Shown piece after piece: positions 20,185-32,849 of a stretch of DNA of 64,000 nt (its first letter is position 1; every line of letters begins with the position of its first letter). The position numbers and the translations under genes were made by a program. The notes under the pieces were generated by a model. It saw only the letters and a list, made by a program, of their open reading frames with translations. It was not told where the DNA came from and searched no databases. The DNA is from Phocoena phocoena (Eukaryota; Chordata; Mammalia; Artiodactyla; Phocoenidae), in contig NC_089238.1 of assembly GCF_963924675.1 (NCBI RefSeq), positions 43,728,879 through 43,792,878 of the forward strand. Direction: 5' to 3'.

Positions 20185-20690
20185 CTATAGATCAGGGATT
20201 CTCAGTAGTGGTATTCTTGATGCTTTTAAAAAATTTTTTATTTTATATTGGAGTACAGTTGATTACCAACATTGTGTTAGTTTCAGGTGTACAGCAGAGT
20301 GATTCAGTTATACCTATACAAGTACCTATTCTTTTTCAAATTCTTTTCCCGTTTAGGTTATTACAGAATATTGAACAGAGTTCCCTGTGCTATACAGTAG
20401 GTCCTTGTTGGTTATCTATTTTAAATATAGTAATGTATACATATCAATCCTGAAATTTTTTATTGAGATAATTGCTCTTGGCATTTTGAACCAGATAATT
20501 CTTTGTTGGTAGAGAGAGGCTGTCCTGTTCACTGTAGGATATTTAGCCACATCCCTGCCTCTACCCACTAGATGCCAGTGGCACCCGTCCCTCAGTTGTG
20601 ACAAGCAGAAGTGTCTCCAGACATTGCCAAATGTCCCTGGGGTAGGAAGACAGACTCACCCCCGAGTTGGGAATCACTGCTCTAGACCTC
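20185..20690 (-). mobile_element. MER5A-type hAT relic split by an L1
   Basis: The left part (CAGGGATTCTCAGTAGTGGTATTC, core GGGATTCTCAG) and the right part after 20465 form one MER5A in antisense. The right part has GATAATTCTTTGTTGG, TAGCCACATCCCTGCCTCTA, CCCACTAGATGCCAGTGGCA, AGTGTCTCCAGACATTGCCA and GTTGGGAATCACTGCTCTAG. MER5A is a short non-autonomous Charlie-group transposon shared by placental mammals. It is interrupted by the L1 fragment at about 20226-20460. Confidence 0.82.
20226..20460 (-). mobile_element. L1 3' UTR fragment inside MER5A, antisense
   Basis: TTTTATTTTATATTGGAGTA, ATTGTGTTAGTTTCAGGTGT, ACAGCAGAGTGATTCAGTTA and GAACAGAGTTCCCTGTGCTA are L1 3' UTR in antisense, truncated before ORF2. 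The words TCTTGATGCTTTT at the left and CTCTTGGCATTTT at the right may be an imperfect target site duplication. The nesting shows that this L1 is younger than the MER5A. Confidence 0.8.
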
Positions 20691-21369
20691 ATGCTATGTG
20701 GGGCTATGTGGCTTTTCCAGTGGAATAATGTTCCCTAGTATTTGTGGAATCATCTCTGGCCTGTAAGAAACAGGAAAGACAAGACCTGACCACGAGGGAA
20801 GTCACTTGACCCAAGGAAACTGCAAGATTTTCCACCATTCATTTATAGTTTTTTACCCTCACTATCTTATGTATCAGGGAATTACTCAGACGTGTTAGTG
20901 GTTGTGATGTAGGGAGAAGCTAGATTTCCTTGTCCAGCCATCTCATGTCCTATGGAAACACTTGTCTCTGTCATCACAAGAGGTCTTGTTAGAAAGCCCC
21001 TAAGAAACTACATCTGCTTGTTATGCTGACTTTGGTGGTTCTACTAAAGCCAAGGGTTTTTTGAAATGCCCTTTCCTGTGTCTCATTTGGCCATTGCCAC
21101 AGATTCTAGTAAAGTTGTGATGTTTCAGAAACTGTGTCATCATTTCTCAGTGTTTACATCACACTTCATTTCAAAGACAGCCTTTATTCTAACAAGCTCA
21201 TTTGAGTGAGCAGTGACTGAGAGCGACAACTGGGCCTGTGGAGATCTGTCCAGGCCCAGCACTTCCTTTGTGCCTAAGAAGCATAGTCTCCCAATATTCA
21301 CTGCAGAGTCTCCTTTCATCTTGCACAAAAAGTGAAGTGAATCAGTGGGAATCAAGTGTAAAATCCATT
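20691..21369. other. Unique sequence, nothing recognised
   Basis: Repeat-free to my eye, without a plausible gene. It has ordinary AT-rich composition and short open frames only. Confidence 0.45.
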
Positions 21370-21600
21370 CATTCACTCAAAGAAAAGTTACCAAGTAGGA
21401 CGCTGTGCTAGTTACTGTGAGATATTTAGAGACACGTAAGGCACAGCTTCAGAGCTCCAGAGCTCTTTGTCTAGTAGTAGAGTCAAATGTGGACAAGAAC
21501 ATTCACAGTACAAGTCAAGGGTCCTAGAACCTAAGTGCCATAGGTGTTCAGAACAAGGTCATAGGAAAAGAAGGTGGATTCTGCACACTGCAGTCCTTTG
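21370..21600 (+). repeat. Probable L2 relic, sense
   Basis: CATTCATTCACTCAAAGAAA, ACCAAGTAGGACGCTGTGCT, AGTTACTGTGAGATATTTAG and GAGCTCTTTGTCTAGTAGTA follow the L2 3' order in a degraded form. Confidence 0.5.
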
Positions 21601-22084
21601 CCTGGCCACAGATTCTAAAATGCATGTGTAAATGGCCTGTGAGAATGTTTCGTTTCCCTCCTGGACAGGGTTAGTATAGACCAGTGGATCAAGGAAATAT
21701 GGAAGACAAAAAATAGCTGGGCTTTCCTGAGGCACTTGGCAAATGACAAGTTGTCCATTTATCTCATGGGAAAGAAGACAAAGTATGAGTTTGTTAGTAA
21801 TTGGTTGACTGTCATCATTGGTGTCAATGTGAAGAGAGATTCCCTGTGCTATGACTTTAAGGTTTTTCATCCTGATCCATGTGTGGTTGTCATAAAGTCA
21901 TATGTTGAGGATGAAGAACTCAACAGATTTTGATAAGTTGGGGCAATGCACCAGATCTAACAAGATAAAACGTAAAACAAGGAAATAGAAGGGCTTGTCT
22001 TGAATCCTAAAACCCATCTGCATGAAGAGAGGGGCAGGGGACCAGGCTTGGCAACAGATGTTGAGAAAGCATTTTTCCCCCAGA
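21601..22084. other. Unique sequence, nothing recognised
   Basis: Open frames of 65-103 codons occur on both strands without domains. Confidence 0.45.
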
Positions 22085-22555
22085 TTTTGTGTGCATTAAG
22101 AATCATCTGGGGCACTTCCCTGGTGGCGCAGTGGTTAATGCAGGGGACACGGGTTTGAGCCCTGGTCCGGGAAGAACCCACATGCCGTGGAGCAACTAAG
22201 CCCGTGAGCCACAACTACTGAAGCCCGCGCACTGTGCTCCGCAGCAAGAGAAGCCGCCGCAGTGAGAAGCCCGCGCACCGCAGTGAAGAGTAGCCCCTGC
22301 TCGCCGCAACTAGAGAATGCCTACTCGCAGCAATGAGCACCCAACGCAGCGAAAAATAAATGCATTTATATTAAAAAAAAAAAAAAAGAATCAGCTGGCA
22401 TGCTTGTTTAAAGAGTGGATTCCCAGGTGTCGCCCTCAGATGGTGAGATTCAACAAGTTTGAGGTAGAGCCCAAGAATCTGCATTTATTAAGGCTCCTAG
22501 GCCATTCTGTGGTAGAAGCTCTGTAAGTCACACTTTGCAAACCACTGTCTTAGAG
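22085..22555 (+). mobile_element. MER20-type hAT relic split by a SINE
   Basis: GTGTGCATTAAGAATCATCTGG (core TTAAGAATCATCTGG) on the left continues after the SINE as AGAATCAGCTGGCATGCTTG, TTTAAAGAGTGGATTCCCAG, AGAATCTGCATTTATTAAGG and ACACTTTGCAAACCACTGTC. This is the MER20 consensus order ('tgtgcatcagaatcacctgg ... gaatttgcatttctaacaagttccc ... cacactttgagaaccactg'). Confidence 0.8.
22098..22398 (+). mobile_element. CHR-1-type SINE inserted in MER20, sense
   Basis: It begins GGCACTTCCCTGGTGGCGCA, continues GACACGGGTTTGAGCCCTGG (B-box region), AACTAAGCCCGTGAGCCACA and CACCCAACGCAGCGAAAAAT, and ends in a poly-A tail (about 22374-22387). AAGAATCATCTGG (22098-22110) and AAGAATCAGCTGG (22386-22398) form a near-perfect target site duplication. 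Compared with the copy at 7059 it lacks part of the internal CTACTGAAGCC repeats and a short segment after TTAA. Confidence 0.92.
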
Positions 22556-23690
22556 GTCTGAGTTGATAGGAAGGGAATTCAACAATGGTTTTGAGTAAAG
22601 TGTAATGAGGAGAACAAAGGAGGTGAGAACCCTACTCTACTGGACTAGGCAGAGCAGATGTGAATAATTTACATTGAATCTTGGGCCGTGACCCTTGAAG
22701 AAGAGAATCAAACTAGAAACAGGGAGGCAGAGGGACTCAGAACCGGGTCATGCAAAGAATAAATGAAGGAACTGACAGTGCCTAGAAAGATCAGAGAGAA
22801 GAGGACAGAACCGGAGAAAGGTGATCTGCGTAAATTTGATCTCTGAGGCCTCACAGAATGACACTAGAATCAGTGTGCAGGTGCTACAGGGGAATCAAGT
22901 TAGGCTCAGAGTAGTGACCATCCTTCTCCAATAGGCAGAGGTGCACAGGGCTAGAGGGGTTCAATCACGGCCTGGAGAACATGTTTAAATGATTCTTTTA
23001 GGAAGTTGGTGGTGAAAGGAAGAGTGGGACATTGAATAGGTGGTAGGATCGAGGGAAGTTTTGTTTCATTTTTAACAGGAGAGAATAGAATAGAGCATGT
23101 TTAGGTTTCCAAATAAAAATGGGTGGACTAAAGAAAGCTAGGAGTGGGATGGGGGCAGGCACATGGCGGGGACGGGAGTAGAGAGAGGTAAATACACGAA
23201 GAAGCAGGGGATTGGATGGACCTAGAAGGGTTGGGCTCTAGAGCCCAGGGAAGATTTGGAAGTGGAAGTAGGCAGAATAGAAGAAAGGAGGTAATGGTTG
23301 AGGATCCAAAGGCATTTTATAGTGGAAAAGGGGGTGCTGTGCAAGGTACCTTAAAGTAACGCGACGGGCAAGTTGGAGTTCATTCCGGTTATGGTTTCAA
23401 GAAACAAGGGGTTGAAATGTGTTGTCCAGAGTTAAGAAAGAGTAGGGTTGGTGAGGGCTTGAGGAATGTGGAAGAAGTGTGGAGTAGCAGGTTTGTGGAA
23501 TTCGTTGAGGAGCCAGCAGCCATCCATGATTGGCTATTGCATTGTAGAACTTTTAACAGGGTACATTCAACTCAAGTTCTTTGCATTCCTGACAGTGTTG
23601 ATCAATCCAAAGGCTTAAGTGAAGAGAGCAAGCAGCTGGGGGTAACATGGGCTGGGAAGTGGCATGGTAGACCCAAGAAATGATTAAAAA
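22556..23690 (+). repeat. Degraded L2-like region, purine rich
   Basis: Long purine-rich stretches such as GGAGGCAGAGGGACTCAGAA, AAGGAAGAGTGGGACATTGA, AGCATGTTTAGGTTTCCAAA and GTTGGTGAGGGCTTGAGGAA resemble the middle of L2 3' sequence or a related old LINE. It is too diverged to delimit. An 88-codon frame at 23417-23683 has no domain. The block ends at an A-run (23685-23698). Confidence 0.35.
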
Positions 23691-25689
23691 AAAAAAAACA
23701 ACTTAAATTTCAGGCTCACAAAAATTGGTAAATACCAAGCTTTGACCTGTCAAGGGCAATGGGGTTTTCTTCTTCAGAGCCTCTGAAGCATCTATCTCCA
23801 CGAAACGTAGAAACTCTACACTCTAGAGATACTTACTCAGAAGTACTCAAGATATTTGAATTTTCATTTCAAGAATGTCACCTCTGTGCTCCCATCTTGG
23901 TCTTTACAGAACTGGGGCTGTTCTGACTTTGAGATGGTATCATGCAGCGTGTGTTCTAGAAATGTTGGGCTTTTACTAAGCCCTGAGATTTTAGGAAGTG
24001 TGCAGACCCTATGGCCACTGTAATTTATGTTAAGAGGTGTGAGCTACGAGGCTTCTTGTATGTTTTCTTCTATTTTTCTCATTTACTTTCTAGTGGATTT
24101 GCAATATATTTATGGAAAATAATGGCTTTGACTTGCCTGAAACTTGCAAGATTGACACAATTGGAAATTCACCATAGCTGTCTTTGGCCTTGAACCCATT
24201 CAATTCAGAAATCTTTTCAGATAGTACCTAAATCCATGGGGGAAAACTGAAAACAGGCCTGTCAAAGTAGAGGTCTTAAGCCTTGACCATTTGCTTCCTT
24301 GTTGTTTTTTCATGGTCAACTTTTAAATAGTCCTTAAACGCTGGTAGAAATACCTTCTTTTTTATTTTTTTAAGTAAATTCTTTGCAGGGCAGACTTTTT
24401 TATGAGGGAATCCCATTATTGGCTAAAATCATGGGAGTGTAACTTTGTTTTTAAAAACTTGGCAGGACTGAAAAGGAGCAGGATTAATGCCTCTATTTTT
24501 AAAAAGCAAAAGGGAAGTTCATAATGTCCTAATCTGGAACTTTACCTGAAAAAGAATCACCAAATCATTTCTAGAATAATCTGTAGTGAATACAGTGTTG
24601 GGAACCTATATCACTTGACAGAATAAGTCCTGTCAAACTGATTCATTTCCTTCCATGAAAGAGTAACAAGATTTTAGTAGACTGAGGGGAAATGATAAAT
24701 GTAATCTATATTTTATTTAGCAAGATGCTCGAACCTGTTCCATCCAACATCTTGGTCGATAAATTCAGAAGATTTGGGGATTGCATTAGATGTCCAGGGG
24801 ACAACTGAGCACCTATCCTGGGGTCTGGATTGAACGGCACGTCCCTTTTGAGAGGCTCTGCAACAGAGGAGAAGTTACCTGATCTGCTTTAAGAGGAAGA
24901 AATGATGGCAGCTTACTCCAAAAGGACCCTTTGAGTCCTGAAAAATGTATCCGATGTGTTCGTCATCCGTGGTTTTGATTATGTAGATATGCTCAGAAGA
25001 TCAGTTGTGAATATATATACTTTTATCAAGTAAAATGGACGCTGGCTGCACACAGTCATTCATATGCCCTGCTTGTACATCCTTCTGAAAATTCCCCAAG
25101 AACTTCCTGACAGAACTGGTTCTCAGGCTTCTCTGTCACCAAAGAGGAGGGGGAAAAAATAAGAGGAAACAATAACTCTGAAAGCAAGTGAGATGTGTGG
25201 AAATAAATCTGTCAGACTCTGTAATTCCAAAAGGGAAAGATACTTCTGGAAGTTCTATTCCAGCCTAGGAAAGAGTCTGTTGCTAGAAATGGTGATGATA
25301 CTTATCTGATGATTATTGCGCGGATTTACATATGCCCTCTGCTGCAGGGAACCCAAGTGCCTTCCTAACCTGTGTCATTTTTAACTACTAATCTTCCCAA
25401 GGCCCCACCTGAGGGAGTCTGGTGGGTGCCTGTGCCCCTCATATTTCAGTAACTTTATGGCCAGAATTGGGTATATCAGATACCTGTATATGGAGAAAGT
25501 TCGTCCTTGATAATATATCTTAATCTCTGCCTCATTTCCCAATACTAACAAATTTAACCCAGCGCCCAATAATACCTAAGAAGAGTATTTTAGCTTTGTT
25601 GAGGGCCCTCTTGTTTTATGCAGCACTTTCACCATCATTCGATCTTCACACTCCAACCCAGCAGTGCAGACAGGTCAATAGTATTGGGA
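23691..25689. other. Unique AT-rich sequence, nothing recognised
   Basis: About 2 kb without recognisable repeats, RNA genes or exon-like structure. Confidence 0.5.
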
Positions 25690-25915
25690 TAATGTTCAGC
25701 ATTTCTACCGTGTACTGAACACACACCGTGTGCCAGGCATTGTGCTAGACATGTTACATGTACCATCTCATTTAATCCTCCAACAACCCTGTCGGGTGTG
25801 TGCTGTGATCTCCATTTTACCAGGAGGAAACACACACGAGGATCAAGTGACTCACTGGAGGCCATCCAACCCTTAGTGGCAGAGCTGGGACTAGGACCCA
25901 AGTCTTATGTGACCT
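25690..25915 (-). repeat. MIR SINE relic, antisense
   Basis: CACACCGTGTGCCAGGCATT, GTGCTAGACATGTTACATGT, ACCATCTCATTTAATCCTCC, AACAACCCTGTCGGGTGTG, CTCCATTTTACCAGGAGGAA and TAGTGGCAGAGCTGGGACTA follow the antisense MIR order closely. Confidence 0.85.
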
Positions 25916-28733
25916 TTCCACTCTCTACATTTTAAGAGAAGAGCTTGATTCTTCCAGGGAGTTAAGGAGTTCTTTCTCATATTTGTTTACCTTTCTGTAT
26001 GCTTTTAAATCTGTTTATTGATTTCTATGTGTACATCACTGCAACGTGCATCCCTCTCTAGCTCACCATCTTTCTTCATGCCTTGACCGTAAGGCACATC
26101 TGTCCTGAGCTACCAGCATCATCTCCCTGATGACCTGCCCTGAGCAGATTAGGAGAGAGAGTCTATCTATGGTTTAGGTACCAGCAAAGTACTTTCTGTT
26201 CTGTGGTCATTTGCCTTAAGAGCGAGAAGTATTAGGTAACTAAATCATGCTTTTAAAAATAGGCTGATGATAAAAAGCGACTGCCGATCCACTTTGTGTT
26301 ATTGTTATGCCATTTTGGCCCAGCCCCCAGGCTCAGCAGTTGAGATTGTTTCTTTTAATAAGTAGATTAATAAGTAATACTAGAGTAAATATTTTTTTAA
26401 TAAAAATAAAGAACCAGATCTCAGAAAAACACTCAGTGGAAGTCTTAAACGTTATTCATTCATTCTGTCTTTGTTAAGCATATCTCTATGCCCAGCACTG
26501 TTTTCATCCTGGAATCAGTAGCAATTCAGTGTCATCACTGTCATCGTCATTGTCGCCATCATGAACGTTATCGTTATTCTCCTCTTCACCGCGGGCGCAT
26601 CGCTGAGTACCAGTGAGCGCTGTGGGCACTTATGGAGCTGTGTACGGTGTAAGCACCATATGGTGCCTACCCTCGGGGGAAGCAGGTGGGCCGACCCATG
26701 ACAGGAATACAAATCTGTTCATAAATGCATGTGTATTTTCACATCATCACAGGTATGGAGTAGTGAAACAAATGGATCTTATGGATGGTCTTTTGCCGCC
26801 TGTATAAACTAATCCAGGAAGTCTACCCAGAGAGCTGAGTACGAGAAACTAGATGACGTCGACTTCAACACTGGGCCGGGGGGCGGGGTCCACGTGAGGA
26901 CGTGAGCCTGAGCTAGACTCAAGGATGGGGAGAGGACTTCCCACACATCCTTTCGCAGATCCCTCCAAGTTGAAAGTTGCCATATTGAAAGCTCGAGAAC
27001 ACTTTTACGTTTTCTGCATAATTCCCATCGCCTTATGTCACCTCCCTCTACCACTTTGGGCTTCGCTTGGGTAGTGTAAAGTCCGGCCACGGGCTTCTCC
27101 AGCCCACAGCTGGGAACCTGTGCTCCATCGTATTCTTTTGTACTTTAATTCAGGGAGGGCTCCATAAATATTCGTGGAGATGATAAGAATGGCATTGAGA
27201 CTCTCAGCACCACTTTATGCGGGTTCTAAAACCACAAAAATCATTGACTTGACCCACAGAGCTATCTGCCTAATTGACAACTCAAAACAGCAGGTCCTTG
27301 GCCTGTAACATTTGGAAGTTAAAATTAGAACTTCTACAACATATCGAAAGTTCTGGATTTCCAGCATGTCTGAAGAGGATTTAGATCCTGACGCGCCTGA
27401 AGAGACACATCTATAACTGGACCTACTGAACCAGACCCTTCTGCCAGTATTGTACACTGAGCTGTGACAAGGCCTCCGGAAGGTAACGTCATAATACCTG
27501 AATGCTCTCCTTGCTGGCTGCCAGGGCCAGTTTTACAGTATTGGAAGTGTTTCTCAAGAAACAGGAATGCATCTGAACGTTGAAGACCAGTACTCTTTTA
27601 ACGTTGAAAGTCCCTTCTCTAGATTTTACTAGGGTCCTCCAACAGGATGTTGTATTTCTGATTTTCTGTATAACCTGGTGGTAAACTTGCCCGCGAAAGC
27701 ATGTCCTCCCTTAGAGGCCCACCTTTATGCGTGTTGGGGATTATGAGTTCTCACCTTAAGTAATGATTGCTTAATAACCTCACTTTTGTGTGACCGTCCC
27801 GTTCCCGCTTCTACCTCACTGCCCCATCCCGAACTCTAACGTGTATGAACTCAGGAGAGAACAGCCTGGGGTGGAAGGTGGGAGCAAAAGGGCAGGTGAG
27901 GATCTGCGTTCTGCCCCTTGGCCAGGCCAGCCCTTCCCTGTGATCGCCCCGGTTGTTTTCCCCTCCGGCCTCACCACCTCGTGGTCTACCTTTGAGGTGG
28001 TTTCCAGGGACATCACGTCTCCACCTTTCTGTGAGGATAAATAAACAGTTTGAGGCTCTCGTGTCTTTATTAAACATTTCCTCTAAATGGCATGCTTTGG
28101 CTGTGTGCCCACATGAACCAAGAAAGCTTTCTGGGAGCAGCTGAACCCCAGAGCCCGGCCACACGGTTCCTCGTATAAATAGCCCTTTGAGCAGGCAGGA
28201 GGCACCTGCGCTGATCGCCGCCCTTCCTCCCTGACTCCTGGGTCTTCAGGGCTCCCTGGGTCCTGGGCTGGAAGGATGCTGAGAAGTCTCCTGGGCCCCT
28301 GGCAAAATGAGGAGCACCGAGAAGAGAGCACGAGCCAGTTACAGGCGCCCGCTCTGCAGGGCCGCTGGGGCCTGTGGTCTGGCTGTGGGGAGGGAAGGGT
28401 GCCCCTGCCCGCAGCAATGGTGTAAATGTGGGAGAGGACAGGCAGAGAAGAAAGAAAGAAATAAGGCCCCCAACACCTAAATCTCTGAGCCCACTGGAGC
28501 AGGAAATTGAGTGGCTGGACAGAGCAGCCTTGCTCTGCCCTTCCCCCATCCTTGGTCTGGAAGGTTTTCTAGGCCTTACAGACTGTTTTTTTTTTTAAGA
28601 ACTCTCCAACCTATAGAGAAAGAGGAAGTGTATTTTTAAAACAGAGTGAAGACTCAGTAGCCACAGATCTGAAAGAGAATGAAAGGGGAAGAAAGGCTTG
28701 TGGAAGAAGGGAAAGGAAAAGGGCCTACAGAAG
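25916..28733. other. Mostly unique sequence
   Basis: Small possible L2/MIR tails occur near 26460-26510 and 27140-27180. 27780-28550 is more G+C-rich, with open frames up to 159 codons on the minus strand (28070-28549) that have no domain. No gene is called. Confidence 0.45.
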
Positions 28734-28758
28734 AGTGTGTGTGTGTGTGTGTGTGTGT
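28734..28758. repeat. (GT)12 microsatellite
   Basis: Uninterrupted GT repeat. The opposite strand gives the Thr-His strings seen in overlapping frames. Confidence 0.95.
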
Positions 28759-28917
28759 CCAAGACAGCTTAGGAGACAGCCTACAAGGAACAAGAAAACA
28801 AAGGGAAGTGTGACACGAGAAAGAGAAATAAGTGGGAGCAGGCGTGAGTGGTGGGGGGAGGAGGCCGGTGGCGGAGAGAGGCGGGCAGCATGGATGCCGG
28901 AATGCGGCCGGCGGAGC

Positions 28918-28953
28918 TGGGAGGGAGGGAGGGAGGGAGGGCGGGAGGGAGGC
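28918..28953. repeat. (GGGA)n tract
   Basis: GGGA units from about 28919 to 28951 with one GGGC variant. The G runs could form quadruplexes. Confidence 0.85.
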
Positions 28954-31354
28954 TGCACATGTGTGAGAGAAAGACAATGATGTCAGCATTTCCTTCTGGA
29001 TTGGTCACATGGTCCTTGCCAGGTAAACAGACTGGAAATAGACTCCATAAAGGCCGAGCCTGCTGGGGGAGGGTGGGAGGCCCTGCCACTTCACCCTTTC
29101 CTCTCTGTGGCGTCCTGAACAAGCCGTTTTTTTTCATGTTTGTGACAAGGTGGTCTCGGAGTGGAATTGCATTTTTACGAGCCAAGGAACATGACTCAGG
29201 GAGGGAAAGCTATTTGCTTTTATAATTAGCTCAAGGAGTTAAGAGACATTTTGATTTTAAAAAAGAACAGAGGTGGGGTGAATGTCAATTTAAGCTCAGA
29301 TGCTGTGTCTTGGGGAGTGGATGGCTTATCCTCATTTGTCTCCTTTGGGAGAGGGTCAGATGGGTCTCGATGAAGGGTGGATAGGAAGGCCGCAATCTAG
29401 AATGAAAGGATCAGATGCTGTGATTATCAAGATTAGGAAAAAGAAAATGCTAACAGACTCAAGGTGAATATATTAAAGGAGTATGATACAGCTCAGTAGT
29501 GACCACGGTGCCACAGGAGGAGTGGAGACCCCACAGAAGAGATGAGGTGAAAAAAAGACAAGTTACTGTGACTTGCAAACAGAGCTGTTGTTGTTATTGT
29601 TTTCCAAAATGACGGTTCCCAGCCCAAACAGGGCAGAGCATTTTAGAATGGCAAAAGCATGTCTGGAAACTTCATCTGAGAAGAAAAGTGGATGGGACAG
29701 GTAATTCTTCCACTTGGAAGGCTGTCGAATCCAAAATGGTAGGGGTGGGGAGAACATGGCTCTTTCTTCAAATTCCTGGAAACAGGGCCTTTGCATCATG
29801 TTGCAATAGCTTATTTAGGTCATTCTTTGAATAATTTTGGATTGAAAGGAACTACCTTATTTTGGTCATCATTTTCTACGTCCTTGTGGAAATTTGGCCA
29901 AAGCCTGTGTGAGGGAGAGTGGCCAACTGTCACAGTCTTCCAGGGTTGAGGGCATTTCTGGGATGCAGTTTTAAATCTAGGATAGTCTTGGGCAAAGTGG
30001 GACCAGTTGGTCATGGTAGTGGGAGGCCTAGTCTAGTGGACAGAGAAATAATAATTCGTCCCCACCCTGCTCCACCAACAAACAAAACAGAACTCCTTCA
30101 CTCTTTTTCTACTCATTTCTTCCTCTCTCCCCCATCATTCCTTCCCCTCAACTTTCCACTGCAAGACGAATTTGAGGGTATGTGACTGTACTCGGACTTG
30201 GGAGCCGGCAGAATACGGCTGAGGTGAACAGTTGGCTTTAGTTACCCCTGGAAAAAGGAAGGGAGAAGAAAAGGTTCATCCTTGCTGCTTCTGCTTCCTC
30301 CCTGCCTTCCACTTCCCCCATTCATTGGAGGGGGAGGAGGGGTCCATCAGTGCCACAAGTGTACTTTCAGCCCTTGGGTTGAAAGACAGATATTTGATAC
30401 CCCTCTCCGTCACTCTGACAAGACTCCCAGCTCAGAGTTATTTTTGCAGCATTATGTAACTGGATTCCCTGGTCAGGAGGACTTCCTTAACAAGGCTTTC
30501 AGCAGCCCCTCCGTGGGGGCCTGGCCAGTCCTGCCCAATTACACACACTCACTCCTGTGCAGTTTCAGCCCAGGTCAACCCAGTGAAACATAGTGAGGAG
30601 ACATCAGCCCTCGCTGCTGACCTGCTCACCGTATCCCTGTGCTGTAGAGCCCGTAGAAGGAGTGTTTCAGTGGCTGGTGGCCAGAGTTGGGGGAAGACTC
30701 TCCCATGGCAAACCTCAATATGCACATAGCAGGCATTGCAGCACAGACCCTCCCCCGTACCTACCCTTCCACCCGTCCCACCAAGGCCTGCAAAACTGAG
30801 CTCCTGGGGCCAGCCCTGAAGGGACTGGGAGACCCTCCGAAGGCCTGCCATTTGGATGTCGCTGCCCTCTCTTCTTCCCGGTCTTCTGGATTTCCTCATA
30901 CTTGTTCATGAGTAATTGGTCATCTGATCGTCCCTTCCTGTTAGCCTGCTGACTCACAGAAGTTAGAAATTTGTCTGAGCTTCAGACACAGTAAGAAAAT
31001 TTACAAAGAAAAACAAAAAAAGGTCAGGTATGAACTTCTCCTGGTATGGCCAACGTAGGCCTACAAATCCAGGGGTACACTGGGCAGCTGTTTCGGGGTG
31101 ACAGTATGTTGCCATCCTCCTGGGAGCTTGTTCACGTTGTTGTGTTTCATTGTCATTTCTGTTTTTTGGCCTTGAGACAACATCCTCCATGACCTTCAGT
31201 AGCCCGTCTCCTCGCCTTGGATCCAGTCCGGAATCCATACCAGAACCAAAGAACCCATCCCACAGTATTTTTCTTTCCCTCCCCTCAGCCCACGGCACCT
31301 CGTATCTCTCTTTTATTTTCTCTTGAGTCCCTGGTTCTCCTATCTTAACAAGAG
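28954..31354. other. Unique sequence, nothing recognised
   Basis: No repeats of known families and no convincing exon over 2.4 kb. Open frames up to 116 codons occur without domains. Confidence 0.5.
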
Positions 31355-31585
31355 GCAGACGGTATAATAGAAATAGCTTTAAAGCCAGATGGAGCTGGGT
31401 TCACATTGAAGCTAAGCCCGGAATAGCTGTGTGATCTTAATCTCTGAGTCTGATTTTTCTCATCCATAAAATGGGACTAATAATACCCATTTCCCAAGGC
31501 CACTGGGAGAATTGAATACAATAACCTATAAAGTGCCTGCCAGGGGACCCACACATAGTAGGTGCTCAATAAGTGGCAGGCCTTC
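31355..31585 (+). repeat. MIR SINE relic, sense
   Basis: ACGGTATAATAGAAATAGCT, AGATGGAGCTGGGTTCACAT, GAATAGCTGTGTGATCTTAA, TTCTCATCCATAAAATGGGA, CTAATAATACCCATTTCCCA and CATAGTAGGTGCTCAATAAG match MIR from near its start to its end. Confidence 0.88.
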
Positions 31586-32849
31586 AGGGAGGGAGGAGGG
31601 AGGAAGAGGAAAGGGCCATTTTGCCAGGTTCCTAAGAGCTAATTTCCATCTCCTTTACTACACCATCCATCTCCCATGGGGATGCCCTTTCTAAGGCTGC
31701 TGAAATGAGTCTCGCCATCCTTTGTTGGGGGGCGTGGGTGCGGGAAGCAAAGAAATGCTCTTGGACTCAGCCTCTCAGCATACCAGCACAGGGTCCCTGG
31801 GATAGAGACCCCTGTGGCTGTTCCTTTTGGGAAATCTTCCCAGCCTGAAGGATCTGTCTTCCCCCCCACGCCGGCCCCCCTTATAACCAAGGTCTCCCTG
31901 CAGACCCCTCCAATGTTAGGCATTATGTTCAATATATTAGCTCTGGTTTTGTCTGCGCCAAGTTGCAGGGGCCACCACGTACCCAGAGCAAAGGGAAAAG
32001 GAATGAGTGTGGTTTCTCCCAGAGTATCCACCTGTGTGAACCAGGTGGAACCGGCACACGTCAGGGATGCTGAGGGCAAACTGAGGCATAAATAATGGGG
32101 AGAGGAGGCAAGAAGATTCCCTGGAGGTGGGGGTGGGATGGGAATAGCCACCACCCAGGGGCACCTCTCCATGAAGGGCACAAAGGCCAAGAGCCAGTGA
32201 CTTTGGCTGTACCTGGAGTGCGGGCTGGGCAGGGTGGAGGAGAGCCTATGGCAGCCGCACCACTGTTCCAGTTGGCAGAAAGCCCTTCCCTGAAGACTGT
32301 GAGTTTAACCTTTAGCATTCAAGTGTCGGAGCTTAAGTGTCGTTATGAGCAATTCTTCCTGCTGCAGCGTTCCCAGACTGCGGGAAGAGGGGTCGGCAGA
32401 AATCCACCCGCTTTCCTTTTTCTTCCCAGACAAAACGAGAGGGAGGGAGACATGCAGAACCAAACACGCAGACACAGACACTGCTCAAGTCGGGCCCTCG
32501 CTAACCCTAAACATCCAGTCCCATCCCCTTGGCCAGTCTTGTTTCTCCAGGCCTGAGTGTCTCCCAGGGGGTCCCCCACTCCCAGCTCCCCTGGGGCTGT
32601 GGGGTTCACAACCACCCTCTGGTCCCCCAAGCCTCTGCTGGGAGTGTTGTCTGGGAACACCACCCCTTGCTCTCTGCAGCTGGATTCAGGGCCCCCAACT
32701 GCCCCCAGCTTGGTGGCCCGCAGGTTGGGGTTGGGGCACCTGTGTCCTGAAAGAAGCTGGGAAGTCTGGCGTGGGCGGTGGAGAAAGGATGCCGTCGAGC
32801 GGCCCGGGGTGGGGAGTGGGATGCAACGGGGACAGCCACTGGGCCTGGG
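31586..32849. other. Unique, increasingly G+C-rich sequence
   Basis: Open frames of 180-215 codons on both strands (31639-32190 minus, 32343-32990 minus, 32345-32965 plus) overlap one another and show no domain. They reflect the shortage of stop codons in G+C-rich DNA. Confidence 0.45.

Noticed and set aside
31639..32190. 183-codon minus-strand open frame
   Set aside because: No recognisable domain or splice context. Its right end lies in G+C-rich DNA where openness is expected.
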